A stretch of 64,000 bases of DNA from Sphingomonas kaistensis (GCF_036884275.1 NZ_CP145607.1:1289001-1353000); one strand, 5' to 3'. Positions 1-8,410 are shown, counted from the first letter of the stretch. The notes: generated from the letters alone by a model not told the origin. Numbers and translations are program-made.

Positions 1-371
1 GAACCAACGCACACGGAGGCGATCAGGCTGCGATGGCGGAAGCGTTCGCGGGCGTGGGGGTTACTGAGATGAACCTCGATTACCCGCGTCGGGATCGCGC
101 TGACCGCGTCGCGCAGCGCGACCGAGGTGTGGGTCAGGCCGCCCGCGTTGAGGAGCACGGCGTGGGCGCCCGTATCCGCCGCTTCGTGCAGCCAGTCGAT
201 GAGGTGACCCTCGTGATTCGACTGGCGAACGTCGATCTCCACCCCGAGCGTCGCGGCCTGGTCGTGCAGGCGTCCGGCGATGTCGTCGAGTGTGTCGGTG
301 CCGTAGACCTCCGGCTCGCGGGTGCCGAGGCGATTGAGGTTGGGGCCGTTCAGGACAAGGATCTTGCGCAT
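1..371 (-). CDS. aroQ: Type II 3-dehydroquinate dehydratase, 3' end outside window
   Basis: This enzyme converts 3-dehydroquinate to 3-dehydroshikimate in the shikimate pathway. Reading leftward from ATG at 371-369, the protein begins MRKILVLNGPNLNRLG and carries the type II landmarks in order: the NGPNLN(R/L)LG N-terminus, RQSNHEG around residues 49-55, LLNAGGLTHTS near 73-83 and EVHLSNPHARE near 98-108. The N-terminal 123 codons are visible and the C-terminus lies off the left edge; the family is usually about 145-150 residues, so only some 25 residues are missing. It is divergent from thiS, with 39 bp between the two start codons. The family assignment is firm. Confidence 0.93.
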   Translation of the reverse strand, partial: MRKILVLNGPNLNRLGTREPEVYGTDTLDDIAGRLHDQAATLGVEIDVRQSNHEGHLIDWLHEAADTGAHAVLLNAGGLTHTSVALRDAVSAIPTRVIEVHLSNPHARERFRHRSLIASVCVG

Positions 372-410
372 TGCGGCAGCCTCATCCGCCACCTAGATGC
401 GCTAAGTCAA

Positions 411-629
411 ATGAGCGAAACCGAAACACACAGCATCACCGTCAATGGCGAGCATCGCCGGGTGGCGGCCGGGACCACCGTTGCGGGCCTGGTCGGAGAG
501 CTCGGCCTCGATCCGGCGCGGGTCGCGGTGGAGCGTAATCTCGAGATCGTGCCGCGCTCGACGCTGGCCGAGGTCAAGGTCGAGGACGGCGACGATTACG
601 AGATCGTCCATTTTGTTGGAGGTGGTTGA
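411..629 (+). CDS. thiS: Sulfur carrier protein ThiS
   Basis: A 72-residue ubiquitin-fold sulfur carrier for thiazole formation in thiamine biosynthesis. The product starts [17 protein letters not shown] and ends in the diagnostic FVGGG, whose terminal Gly-Gly is adenylated and thiocarboxylated in the family. The internal [13 protein letters not shown] segment fits ThiS. An upstream in-frame reading from position 33 runs over aroQ antisense and was rejected as the start. The stop codon is one base before the chosen GTG of thiG, so the two genes are almost certainly one transcript. Only 39 bp separate it from aroQ, which leaves no room for a TPP riboswitch directly in front. Confidence 0.9.
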   Translation: MSETETHSITVNGEHRRVAAGTTVAGLVGELGLDPARVAVERNLEIVPRSTLAEVKVEDGDDYEIVHFVGGG

Positions 630-630
630 A

Positions 631-1422
631 GTGAATGCGCCCGTGCAGATCGATAAGGACAGCTGGACCGTCGCGGGGCGGACGTTCACCTCGCGGCTGA
701 TCGTCGGGACGGGCAAGTACAAGAGCCTCGAGCAGAATGCGGCGGCGGTGGCGGCGAGCGGGGCGGAGATCGTCACGGTGGCGGTGCGGCGGGTGAATCT
801 CACCGATCCGAACGCGCCCAAGCTGACCGACTTCATCGATCCCAAGGTCACGACCTATCTGCCCAACACGGCGGGCTGCTTCACCGCCGAGGAAGCGATC
901 CGCACGCTGCGCCTGGCGCGCGAGGCGGGGGGCTGGAAGCTGGTGAAGCTCGAGGTGCTGGCCGAGGCCAAGACGCTCTACCCCGACATGATCGAGACCG
1001 TCCGCGCGACCGAGCTTTTGACCAAGGAGGGGTTCGAGGTGATGGTTTATTGCACGGACGACCCGATCATGGCCCGGCGCTGCGAGGACGCGGGCGCGGT
1101 GGCGATCATGCCGCTGGGCGCACCGATCGGATCGGGGCTGGGAGTGCAGAACCCGGTAACCATTCGCCTGATCGTCGAAGGGGCCAAGGTACCGGTGCTG
1201 GTCGATGCCGGCGTCGGAACGGCGAGCGATGCGGCTTATGCGATGGAGCTTGGCTGCGACGGGGTGCTGATGAACACCGCCATCGCCGAGGCCAAGGACC
1301 CGATCCTGATGGCCCGCGCGATGAAGGCGGCGGTGGAGGGTGGGCGGTTGGCCTATCGCGCCGGGCGCATGGGCAAGCGGATGTATGCCGATCCGAGCAG
1401 TCCGTTGGCGGGGCTGATCTGA
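631..1422 (+). CDS. thiG: Thiazole synthase ThiG
   Basis: ThiG condenses deoxyxylulose 5-phosphate, dehydroglycine and ThiS thiocarboxylate into the thiazole phosphate of thiamine. The 263-residue reading contains the TIM-barrel family motifs [10 protein letters not shown] (21-30), the Schiff-base lysine region WKLVKLEVL, the phosphate-binding [12 protein letters not shown] and [14 protein letters not shown]. The start is taken as GTG 631 because a GGAGG sits at 618-622, eight bases upstream; GTG 622 in the same frame is possible but would bury that site. Length matches the family. It is cotranscribed with thiS. No thiE, thiO or thiC is visible in the window. Confidence 0.93.
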   Translation: MNAPVQIDKDSWTVAGRTFTSRLIVGTGKYKSLEQNAAAVAASGAEIVTVAVRRVNLTDPNAPKLTDFIDPKVTTYLPNTAGCFTAEEAIRTLRLAREAGGWKLVKLEVLAEAKTLYPDMIETVRATELLTKEGFEVMVYCTDDPIMARRCEDAGAVAIMPLGAPIGSGLGVQNPVTIRLIVEGAKVPVLVDAGVGTASDAAYAMELGCDGVLMNTAIAEAKDPILMARAMKAAVEGGRLAYRAGRMGKRMYADPSSPLAGLI

Positions 1423-1887
1423 AGGTCACCTTGGCCGTTGGTGCCGGCGTTTGAGAATGCTGGCACGAACGGCGGGAAACCGGTATTTCTGTATCGCCGC
1501 CAAAGAGCCGTGGAACTCGTGAAGGCGTGCAGCAGACGAAACTCCACTTTTCAAGCTTCGATCTGAGACGAGAGCCCCAGTAAGAGAGCAGCACTTGCTA
1601 TCTTATCACGGCGCATTCGCCAGCGCTCTGGCCTTGATGCGAAATCGACCTCATCGGTCTTCGTAAAATCAGAAAAAAACCGCGTCGAGAGCGATGTTGA
1701 TCTGTGAAATCGTTTGAAATGTGTAAGAATGACACACTCTCTTCGGCATTCACTTTTGTTAGTATAAAATAGTACCAACCGGACCTCGCCGGTATTTCTT
1801 TCGGTAAAACGCCCAATTAAAGATCTCTTAACGATTCGGAGTTGCTCGCAACTTTGTTCCGTTGCCAACTCCTCAAGGGATCGAAAT
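1423..1887. other. Lower-GC intergenic region upstream of the PEP-CTERM gene
   Basis: This 465-bp stretch has no convincing gene. Base composition falls well below the surroundings: 1681-1740 and 1741-1800 contain 26/60 and 25/60 G+C by my count. An imperfect dyad at 1441-1466 (GTGCCGGC paired with GCTGGCAC, loop TTTGAGAA) lies 18 bp after thiG and may end that transcript, though it lacks a T run. The 11-mer CCGGTATTTCT occurs twice, at 1480-1490 and 1789-1799. TATAAAAT near 1761-1769 is a plausible -10 box for the downstream gene. No protein-coding reading in it resembles a known family. Confidence 0.5.
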
Positions 1888-2688
1888 ATGCGATTTGCTT
1901 TCCTGGCTGCGACTGCGGCCCTGTTTTCTGCTGGCTCGGCGATGGCTCAGATCACTCCGGGCGAAAAGACCATCACCAATCTCAATTCTCCGTTTCCGGC
2001 AGGCCAGTCGTTTGCGGTTACCGAGGCCAGCGGGGGTGGCTCGGGCAACATTACGACGCAGAACGTGTCGGATACTGATGGTTCACTGAACATTACTGGC
2101 GACCGCGTGCGGGTTCAGACCGGAAATCAATTCGGCGGGGGCACTAACACGGGTGTGTCGGCTAACTCCATCGTAGATCTGACGGGCGATTTCTTCATCA
2201 ATGCTCTTGGTGACAATCGCGCCCTGACGCCCGCGCTTCGCGTGTTGATCCAGGATGGCTCTCAGCGTTCGGAGCTCATCTGGGAAGGTGCCTATAATGG
2301 TTCGACCGGTCTCGGCTTTGGTTCGGCGGATGCGGGCGATCTCTTTTACCAATTCATCGCCGGTCAGGGCGCGACGCCCGGCAACACCTTCGGGTATACG
2401 ATGATGAGCTTGGCCGATTGGGGCAACACCTACTCGTCCGCCGCATTCGTCAGCGCCTTGAGCATCGGTGTCGGCGGCGCTCCTGGTGTTACCGGTTTCA
2501 ATGCGAACGTGGACAATTTCGCGTTCCGGACCGACGCCGGGACGACGCGCTACAACTTCGCTACCTCGGCCGTTGCCGCGGTTCCGGAGCCGGGGACGTG
2601 GGCGTTGATGCTGGTAGGCTTCGGCGCGATCGGTGGCTCGATGCGCCGCAGCCGCCGCTCGGCCAAGGCGATCCCGCAGATCGCCTAA
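1888..2688 (+). CDS. Secreted PEPxxWA-CTERM sorting domain protein
   Basis: A 266-residue exported protein. The start MRFAFLAATAALFSAGSAMA is a Sec signal peptide with likely cleavage after AMA. The C-terminus is a PEP-CTERM tripartite signal: VPEPGTWALMLVGFG, a short hydrophobic span, then the basic cluster RRSRRS. Such signals direct processing by an exosortase and are typical of exopolysaccharide-associated envelope proteins. The central region is Gly/Asn/Thr-rich and low in charge, and I recognise no enzymatic domain there. The AAGGGA before the ATG supports the start. No exosortase gene is in the window, so the partner must lie elsewhere. The gene is monocistronic, bounded by a strong terminator. 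Confidence 0.85.
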   Translation: MRFAFLAATAALFSAGSAMAQITPGEKTITNLNSPFPAGQSFAVTEASGGGSGNITTQNVSDTDGSLNITGDRVRVQTGNQFGGGTNTGVSANSIVDLTGDFFINALGDNRALTPALRVLIQDGSQRSELIWEGAYNGSTGLGFGSADAGDLFYQFIAGQGATPGNTFGYTMMSLADWGNTYSSAAFVSALSIGVGGAPGVTGFNANVDNFAFRTDAGTTRYNFATSAVAAVPEPGTWALMLVGFGAIGGSMRRSRRSAKAIPQIA

Positions 2689-2711
2689 GCGTTTGCGTCA
2701 ATGACAATGCG

Positions 2712-2741
2712 AAGGGCCCGGTGATTGCCGGGCCCTTTTCA
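2712..2741 (+). terminator. Intrinsic terminator after the PEP-CTERM gene
   Basis: A perfect 10-bp stem (AAGGGCCCGG at 2712-2721 paired with CCGGGCCCTT at 2728-2737) closes a six-base loop and is followed by TTTTC. It lies 23 bp after the stop codon. The A-rich left flank could let it work weakly for the converging M24 gene too. Confidence 0.9.
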
Positions 2742-2805
2742 TTTGGGCTGGCTCCACGACGGTTGGAAGCAATTCGGTTCTGAGTGGCCTTGGGTGGACC
2801 TTCGC

Positions 2806-4068
2806 TCACCCCAGCGGCTGGTCGATGCTCGGCGGCGGGGTGGTGAACCACTTCGGCCCGCTCGCCGTCATGTGGAAGCAATCTTCCAGCCGCACGCCGA
2901 AGCGGCCGGGAAGATAGATCCCTGGCTCGTTGGAGAAGCACATGCCGGGCGCCAGCCGCGTCGTCTCGCCGCGGACGAGGTTGACGGGCTCGTGGCCTTC
3001 CATCCCGATGCCATGGCCGGTGCGATGAGACAGGCCGGGGAGCTTGTAGTCGGGGCCGTAGCCCCAGCTCGTGTAGGCCTTGCGCACCGCATCATCGACG
3101 CTGCCGGCCGATGCGCCGACCCGGGCGGCGGCGAGCGCGATCTGCTGGCCGCGGTGGACTTGGTCCCAGACCTTGCGCTGGTCGGGCGTGGGCGTGCGAT
3201 CGAAGACGAAGGTGCGGCTGATGTCCGACTGGTAGCCGTGAACGCTGCACCCGCCGTCGATCAGGACGAGATCGCCGCGTGCCAGGCTGTGCGGTTTCTT
3301 GGAGCCGTGGGGGAGGGCCGAAGCCTCGTTGATGAGGACGAGGTTGCCGGCGCCCGAGCCGCCGAGCGCAGTCGTGGCGGCGACGATGGCGGCGTTGATG
3401 TCGCTGCCGCTCATGCCCGTCTTCAAATTGGCGTGGGCGGTGCGGAAGGCGGCGATGGTGATGTCGCTGGCAGCCTGCATCAGCGCGAGTTCGGCGGCCG
3501 ACTTGATCATCCGCTGCGCGCGAACAACGGCATTGGCGTTGACGATGCGCGTGCCCGGCAATTGCGCGGCGAGGCGATCGCCGAGGAAGAAGCGGTTAGT
3601 TTCCTCGAACGCGATGGGGCGGCCGGTGACCCGCCGTTCGCGCAGGAAGTCGGCGACGAGCTTCAGCGGTTCGTCATCTTCCTGCCAGGTGCGGATTTCG
3701 GCCGGGACCTCGAGCTGTTCGGCGATGCTGGGTTGTTCGAAGAAGGGCGTGACGATGATCGGCTCGCCTTCGGCGGGGATGACGACGCCGGTCAGCCGCT
3801 CGCTGCGCCACCATTGGACACCGGTGTAATAATCGAGGCTGGGGCCGGATTCGACCAGCATCGCGCCGAGGTTGTTGGCGCGCAGGAGTTGCTGAGCGCG
3901 GGCGAGCCGGGCGCTGCGTTCGGCGGCGGTGATGGGCGGGGGCAGGGGGCGCGGGGTGACCTGTTCGGCGACCGCGGCGGCGAGGCGGCTGGTGGGCAGG
4001 CTCAGCGCGGCGCCAAGCGCGGTGGCGCCGGTCAGGAACGAGCGGCGGTGAAAGGCGAGGCTGGTCAC
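2806..4068 (-). CDS. Exported M24 family metallopeptidase (Xaa-Pro peptidase-like), Tat-type signal
   Basis: A 420-residue 'pita-bread' peptidase of the aminopeptidase P/prolidase family, which removes or splits Xaa-Pro peptide units with a dinuclear metal centre. All five expected metal ligands are visible: D271 (LIDGGCS), D282 (SDISRTF), H352 (GHGIGMEGHE), E381 (SNEPGIY) and E395 (VRLEDCF). The N-terminus has RRSFLTG followed by a hydrophobic stretch, a twin-arginine type signal, so it probably acts folded in the periplasm. The start is GTG 4068. It is the last gene of a minus-strand run and begins 19 bp after the preceding M24 gene ends. Substrate is not predictable from sequence. Confidence 0.88.
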   Translation of the reverse strand: MTSLAFHRRSFLTGATALGAALSLPTSRLAAAVAEQVTPRPLPPPITAAERSARLARAQQLLRANNLGAMLVESGPSLDYYTGVQWWRSERLTGVVIPAEGEPIIVTPFFEQPSIAEQLEVPAEIRTWQEDDEPLKLVADFLRERRVTGRPIAFEETNRFFLGDRLAAQLPGTRIVNANAVVRAQRMIKSAAELALMQAASDITIAAFRTAHANLKTGMSGSDINAAIVAATTALGGSGAGNLVLINEASALPHGSKKPHSLARGDLVLIDGGCSVHGYQSDISRTFVFDRTPTPDQRKVWDQVHRGQQIALAAARVGASAGSVDDAVRKAYTSWGYGPDYKLPGLSHRTGHGIGMEGHEPVNLVRGETTRLAPGMCFSNEPGIYLPGRFGVRLEDCFHMTASGPKWFTTPPPSIDQPLG

Positions 4069-4087
4069 GAGCGTGTCTCCGTGTCGC

Positions 4088-5404
4088 TTATCGACGAGGG
4101 GCGATGAGGTGGAAGCGGGTCTGGCGCACGTCGAGATAGCGCACGGTCTTGCCGTCGAAAAAGGCGTTTTCTTCCTGGCGAAAGTCGATTTCCTGACCGT
4201 TCCATTCGGGCACGGCGGCGCGGGCGTTGAGCTCGATCGACCAAGCGGTGTTCGGGCGGAGCGGATGCTCGCCGCGCGGGTCGGCAGCCTGGTTGTCCCA
4301 GAAGCCGATGCTGCTCCCCGCGCCGTGGCCGTGGAAGCCGATCGGATGGGAGTAGATGGAAGGCTTGAGCCCCTGCGCGATCGCCTTGGCGCGGGCGGCT
4401 GCCAGGATCTGATTGCCGGTTAGACCGGTCTTGAAGCTCGAGGTCAGCGTGTCTTGCACCCGGTTGGCAGCGGCGAGGCCGTCGCGCAGGCCCTTGGGGG
4501 CGTCGGTTTCGCCCGATTTCAGGACGTAGCCCAATTGCTGCACGTCGCTGTTGAGGCCGAGATAGGTGATGCCGAAATCGGTCCACAGCATGTCGCCTTC
4601 GCGGATGATCTCGTCTTCCTGCAGCGCGGCAGTCTGCCCGGCGCGGAAGATCGAGAGCGAGGGGTGGAACCAGACGGTGAGGCCGAGGCTGCTGACCTTC
4701 TCGCGCATCCACCAGCGAACGTCGTTGGCGGTGGTCTTTCCGGGGGTGATGACCTTGTCGCTGAGGGCTTCGGCGATGATCGCGTGAGTGATTTGCAGGA
4801 GCTGTGGGTAGACCTGCATTTCGGCTGGCGTGCGGGTTTCGAGCCAGCCGACGGCGAGCGCGTCGGTGGGGACGAGGCGGCTGCGATAGGTGGGGTCGAG
4901 GGCCGCGGTCAGGCCCTGATATTGGCTGAGGGTGAGGCCGTCGGCGAATTGGCTGAGCGCGCTGGTGTTGATCGCGATGCGCTTGGGATCGCGGGCGGCG
5001 ATCAGTTGGGCGAGGGCTTTCCATTGGTCGGGCTCGGCATCGGGGTTCCAGGCCGGCTGGAACAGTCCGCCAAGGCCGTAGCGGCTGACGGTGAGGCGCT
5101 CGACCGGCTTGCCGGGGCCGGGATCGACAAAAACCAGGATTGTGCGGCGGCGGGCGTGGAAGCTTTCCGCGTCGAGCATGGTGGCGAGCACCGGGTCTTC
5201 GACATATTCGCGGGCGATCAGCACCCACATGTCGATCCCTTGTTCGCGCATCAGGGCGGGAACGACGCGGTCGAGCCGGTCGGCCAGCAGCTTGTCGTGA
5301 AGCGCGGCTTGCTCCCGCAAGGGGAGGACGGTCGGTTGTGCCGTCAGCGGCGCCGCGCTGAGGCCGAGCAGCAGGAGTGCTGCGATCCGCAAGATACCTG
5401 ACAC
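4088..5404 (-). CDS. Exported M24 family metallopeptidase, Sec-type signal
   Basis: A 438-residue second M24 peptidase, only distantly similar to its neighbour. A Sec signal (residues 1-22, ending LTAQ) is followed by a creatinase-like N-terminal domain and a C-terminal catalytic domain with ligands D276 (WTDFG), D287 (NSDVQQ), H358 or H360 (GFHGHGAG), E391 (WSIELN) and a Glu at 411-412 (RQEENAF). The start is GTG 5404, with a purine-rich AGGGGGGGACGA just upstream. It sits 21 bp after the thiamine-diphosphate enzyme gene and 19 bp before the Tat-type M24 gene, so the three are probably cotranscribed. The two different export signals suggest non-redundant roles in periplasmic peptide turnover. 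Confidence 0.88.
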   Translation of the reverse strand: MSGILRIAALLLLGLSAAPLTAQPTVLPLREQAALHDKLLADRLDRVVPALMREQGIDMWVLIAREYVEDPVLATMLDAESFHARRRTILVFVDPGPGKPVERLTVSRYGLGGLFQPAWNPDAEPDQWKALAQLIAARDPKRIAINTSALSQFADGLTLSQYQGLTAALDPTYRSRLVPTDALAVGWLETRTPAEMQVYPQLLQITHAIIAEALSDKVITPGKTTANDVRWWMREKVSSLGLTVWFHPSLSIFRAGQTAALQEDEIIREGDMLWTDFGITYLGLNSDVQQLGYVLKSGETDAPKGLRDGLAAANRVQDTLTSSFKTGLTGNQILAAARAKAIAQGLKPSIYSHPIGFHGHGAGSSIGFWDNQAADPRGEHPLRPNTAWSIELNARAAVPEWNGQEIDFRQEENAFFDGKTVRYLDVRQTRFHLIAPRR

Positions 5405-5425
5405 TCGTCCCCCCCCTGTGTTGGC

Positions 5426-7096
5426 TTAGCCCCGCGCCTTGTCCCGTAGCGCGGTGATGGTGGTCTGGTTGGTGATCACCTCGACGTCGGTCTTGAGGTG
5501 GAGCAGGCGAATGCCCTTGCGGGTGAGCGCCTCGTCGAGGGCCGGAGCGAAGTCCTCGGTCCGTTCGACCGTCGCTGCCCTCGCGCCATAGGCCCGGCCG
5601 AGGGCGGCGAAGTCGGGGTTGGCGAGAGTGGTGGCGGAAAGGCGCTCGGGATAGTCGCGTTCCTGGTGCATCCGTATGGTGCCGTAGCTGCCGTTGTCGA
5701 CGATGATGACGAGGAGGTTGGCGCCATATTGGGCGGCGGTGGCGAGCTCTTGCCCGTTCATCAGGAAGTCGCCGTCGCCCGCGACGCAGAGCACCTGGCG
5801 GTCGCGAAAACGCAAGCTTGCGGCGACCGCGGCGGGGAGGCCGTAGCCCATCGTCCCGCTGGTGGGCGCAAGCTGGCACGGCGTCGCGAGATAGCGCCAG
5901 TAGCGGTGTACCCAACCCGAGAAATTGCCCGCGCCGTTACAGACGATGGTGTCGGGGGCGAGTTTGTCGCGCAGCAGGGCGACGCACGGGCCGAGGTCGA
6001 GGGTCACGCCGTCGCGCGGGGCGGGCTCGCTCCAGGCAAGATAGTCGGCATGAGCTTCGCGTCCGGCGCCGAAGGGAAGAAGGTCGTCATCTTCCCACGC
6101 GTCGAGGTCCTGGCTGAATTCGCCCATGTCCGAGCAGATCGGCAGGTCGGCGTGGTAGACGCGGCCGAGCTCGTTCGGGTCTGGATGGACGTGGACGATC
6201 GTCTGGCCGGGGTGGTCGGGGGTGATCAGCGTGTAGCCGTCGGTGGTGGCTTCGCCGAGGCGGGCGCCGACGACCAGCAGCAGGTCGGCGTCCTTGACCC
6301 GCTGGACCAGCTTCGGGTTCGGGCCGTAGCCTAGGTTGCCGGCATAGACCGGGCAATCGTTGGCGATCGCGTCCTGGCGGCGGAAGGCGGCGGCCACCGG
6401 AATGCCGGTGCGCGCGGCCCAGGCGCTGAAATGATGGGCGGCGCACGGGCTCCAGTCGGCGCCGCCGACGATGGCGACGGGGGCGGCGGCGTCTTTCAGC
6501 AGTTCGTGAAGGGTGGCGATGGCGCTGGGATCGGGATGCTCGACCACCGGGGGCAGGGCCGGGCGGTCCAGCGCCTCGACCTCATCGCGCAGCATGTCTT
6601 CGGGTAGCGCAAGGACCACCGGGCCGGGACGACCGGCGGTGGCGACGCGCCAGGCGCGGGCGACATATTCGGGAATCCGGCGCGCATCGTCGATCCGCGC
6701 GGCCCATTTGGCGATGGGGCCGAAAAACGCGGGAAAGTCGATCTCCTGAAAACCTTCGCGGTCCTTGTCGCGGCGGTCGAGGTCGCCGACGAACAGGATC
6801 ATCGGAGTCGAATCCTGGAAGGCGACATGGACGCCGGGGGTCGCGTTGGTGGCACCGGGGCCGCGGGTGACGAAGGCGATTCCGGGGCGGCCGGTCAACT
6901 TGCCGTCGGCTTCGGCCATGTAGCTGACGCCGCCTTCCTGGCGGCAGACGACGACGTCGATCTCGGGGGTGTCGTGGAGCGCGTCGAGGACGGCGAGGAA
7001 GCTTTCGCCAGGGACGGTGAACAGGCGGTCGCAGCCCTGGATTCGGAGCTGGTCGACGAGAAGGCGTCCGCCGGTGCGGAGATTGGGCGCGGTCAT
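5426..7096 (-). CDS. Thiamine diphosphate-dependent enzyme, acetolactate synthase-like
   Basis: A 556-residue protein with the three-domain layout of the acetolactate synthase/pyruvate oxidase superfamily. The N-terminal Pyr domain has the catalytic glutamate E54 in VVCRQEGG and the RGPGATN loop. A central domain follows (about 190-330). The C-terminal PP domain has the cofactor signature GDGDFLMNGQ ending in IIVDNGSYG. Its substrate is uncertain: it could be a catabolic or secondary acetolactate synthase, or another decarboxylase or carboligase. No regulatory small subunit gene (ilvN) is adjacent, which argues against the main biosynthetic enzyme. It starts at ATG 7096, nine bases after cmk ends. 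Confidence 0.85.
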   Translation of the reverse strand: MTAPNLRTGGRLLVDQLRIQGCDRLFTVPGESFLAVLDALHDTPEIDVVVCRQEGGVSYMAEADGKLTGRPGIAFVTRGPGATNATPGVHVAFQDSTPMILFVGDLDRRDKDREGFQEIDFPAFFGPIAKWAARIDDARRIPEYVARAWRVATAGRPGPVVLALPEDMLRDEVEALDRPALPPVVEHPDPSAIATLHELLKDAAAPVAIVGGADWSPCAAHHFSAWAARTGIPVAAAFRRQDAIANDCPVYAGNLGYGPNPKLVQRVKDADLLLVVGARLGEATTDGYTLITPDHPGQTIVHVHPDPNELGRVYHADLPICSDMGEFSQDLDAWEDDDLLPFGAGREAHADYLAWSEPAPRDGVTLDLGPCVALLRDKLAPDTIVCNGAGNFSGWVHRYWRYLATPCQLAPTSGTMGYGLPAAVAASLRFRDRQVLCVAGDGDFLMNGQELATAAQYGANLLVIIVDNGSYGTIRMHQERDYPERLSATTLANPDFAALGRAYGARAATVERTEDFAPALDEALTRKGIRLLHLKTDVEVITNQTTITALRDKARG

Positions 7097-7105
7097 GCGC
7101 CGGTC

Positions 7106-7744
7106 TTAGGTGGCGAGCCGCGTTTCCACCAGCCGGATTGCTTCGGCCAGCGCTTCGGCCGGGCTCATCGCGCTGGTATCGAGCAGCAGCGCGTCGTCGG
7201 CCATCAGCAAGGGCGCCGCGTCGCGCCCGGCGTCGCGTTCGTCGCGGGCCTTGAGGTCGATCAGGATGTCCTCGAGATGGACGGGGAGGCCGGCAGTGGT
7301 CAGTTCGGCATGGCGGCGGCGGGCGCGTTCGTCGATCGCGGCGGTGACGAACAATTTAGCGGTGGCGTCGGGCGCGATCACCGTGCCGATGTCGCGGCCG
7401 TCGAGCACCGCGCCTTGTTCAGAGCCCGCGAATTCGCGCTGGCGTTCGAGCAGGGCGACGCGGACGGCGGGGTAGGCGCTGACGCGGCTGGCAATGCCGC
7501 CGACCATCTCGCTCTTGAGTTCGGGGTCGTCCATCAGGTTCGCGATGTCCTCGCACGCCCGCAGCGCGGCGAATTCGCTGTCGGGGTCACCGCCCCAGCG
7601 CAGCAGTGACAGCGCCACGGCACGGTAAAGCTTGCCGGTGTCGAGATGGGGCAGGCCATAGTGGCGGGCGAGACCGCGGGCGATCGTGCCCTTGCCGCTG
7701 GCGGCCGGGCCGTCCACGGCGATGACGAGGGAAGGGCTGGGCAT
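7106..7744 (-). CDS. cmk: Cytidylate kinase
   Basis: Phosphorylates CMP and dCMP with ATP in pyrimidine nucleotide metabolism. The 212-residue product starts MPSPSLVIAVDGPAASGKGT, whose GPAASGKGT is the P-loop. Further family motifs are the LDTGKLYR NMP-binding segment, LDGRDIGTVIAP and the arginine-rich LID region near RARRRHAEL and KARDERD. An open reading continues upstream to 7885, but the family N-terminus fixes the start at ATG 7744. It is divergent from the TIGR02300 gene and heads the minus-strand run that continues into the thiamine-diphosphate enzyme. Confidence 0.93.
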   Translation of the reverse strand: MPSPSLVIAVDGPAASGKGTIARGLARHYGLPHLDTGKLYRAVALSLLRWGGDPDSEFAALRACEDIANLMDDPELKSEMVGGIASRVSAYPAVRVALLERQREFAGSEQGAVLDGRDIGTVIAPDATAKLFVTAAIDERARRRHAELTTAGLPVHLEDILIDLKARDERDAGRDAAPLLMADDALLLDTSAMSPAEALAEAIRLVETRLAT

Positions 7745-7844
7745 GGGCGCGGGCTTTGACAGCCACCCCCCGCTATGGCAAGGCGCGCGCCGATCAACCG
7801 GGGCAGCCTTGCCGCCGGTCGTTTCTTCTATTGGAGACTGCAGC

Positions 7845-8171
7845 ATGGTGAAGCCCGAGTGGGGCGCCAAGCGCACCTGCCCCAAGTGCGCGACCCGTTT
7901 TTATGATCTCGGCAAGGACGATCCCGTCACTTGCATCGAGTGCGGCACCACCTTCGTGCCCGAGCCGGTGCTGAAGTCCAAGCAGCCGATGCCGTTCGAG
8001 CAGGCCGCGGTTGCCGCGCCTGCCGGCAAGCCGGATTCCGATCTCGAAGCCGAGGATCTGGCGCTGCCGGACGAGGACGAAGAGCCCAGCGCCGACGACG
8101 AGGTCGATCTGTCGACCGGCGACGACGATCTGGGTGTCGAGCGCCAGAACGACGAGGAAGAGAATAACTGA
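7845..8171 (+). CDS. TIGR02300 family (FYDLN acid) protein
   Basis: A 108-residue protein found mainly in alphaproteobacteria. The N-terminal part has two CxxC knuckles (CPKC and CIEC) around RFYDLGKDDP, likely a small zinc ribbon. The C-terminal half is extremely acidic (runs of D/E such as LPDEDEEPS and TGDDDLG). The start MVKPEWGAKRTCPKC is the conserved family start, so the longer upstream reading from 7686 was rejected. The function is not established. It is followed by an intrinsic terminator and appears to be a single-gene unit. Confidence 0.88.
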   Translation: MVKPEWGAKRTCPKCATRFYDLGKDDPVTCIECGTTFVPEPVLKSKQPMPFEQAAVAAPAGKPDSDLEAEDLALPDEDEEPSADDEVDLSTGDDDLGVERQNDEEENN

Positions 8172-8202
8172 GCCGGCGGTTCGCCGATCAGTTTTTTTCA
8201 GG

Positions 8203-8233
8203 AAAAGGGCGGGGCTTCGGCTCCGCCCTTTTT
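8203..8233 (+). terminator. Intrinsic terminator after the TIGR02300 gene
   Basis: AAAAGGGCGG at 8203-8212 pairs with CCGCCCTTTT at 8223-8232, with additional inner pairing around a GCTTCGG loop, followed by a T run. It lies about 30 bp after the stop codon. Confidence 0.85.
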
Positions 8234-8256
8234 CGTTTGGCTCTTTCGCGGGCAAG

Positions 8257-8287
8257 AAAAAAGGCCGCCCTGGGCAGGCGGCCTTTT
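8257..8287 (-). terminator. Terminator of the tRNA-Ala transcript (possibly bidirectional)
   Basis: AAAAGGCCGCC at 8259-8269 pairs perfectly with GGCGGCCTTTT at 8277-8287. Read on the minus strand the stem is followed by a run of six T residues, directly downstream of the tRNA gene. The TTTT on the plus side means it may also back up the TIGR02300 terminator. Confidence 0.85.
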
Positions 8288-8294
8288 AAAAACT

Positions 8295-8370
8295 TGGTGG
8301 AGCCGTGGGGGATCGAACCCCAGACCTTCGCAATGCCATCGCGACGCTCTCCCAGCTGAGCTACGGCCCC
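8295..8370 (-). tRNA. tRNA-Ala (anticodon GGC)
   Basis: The 76-nt minus-strand sequence folds as a complete tRNA. The acceptor pair is GGGGCCG with CGGCTCC and includes the G3:U70 wobble that identifies alanine tRNAs. The D arm is GCTCAGCTGGGAGAGC. The anticodon stem TCGCG/TGCGA carries loop ATGGCAT, anticodon GGC, and the T arm has GGTTCGATCC. The 3' CCA is encoded (8297-8295 on the minus strand). It reads GCC and GCU codons. A good sigma-70 type promoter lies just upstream and a terminator just downstream, so it is an independent unit. Confidence 0.95.
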
Positions 8371-8381
8371 GTGTGAGCGCG

Positions 8382-8410
8382 CCTTTACGGGCGTTCGCGG
8401 CGGCTGCCAA
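8382..8410 (-). promoter_or_regulatory. Putative promoter of tRNA-Ala
   Basis: On the minus strand TTGGCA (8410-8405) is followed after exactly 17 bp by TAAAGG (8387-8382), and the tRNA begins 11 bases after the -10 hexamer. Spacing and position fit a housekeeping promoter, though the hexamers are not perfect consensus. Confidence 0.6.

Noticed and set aside
372..410. TPP riboswitch upstream of thiS
   Set aside because: Only 39 bp separate thiS from divergent aroQ, too little for the aptamer, and no CTGAGA-type core is visible there.
7756..7778. TTGACA...CTATGG as a promoter for the TIGR02300 gene
   Set aside because: The spacer is only 11 bp, too short for a sigma-70 promoter; the -10-like part alone is not enough.
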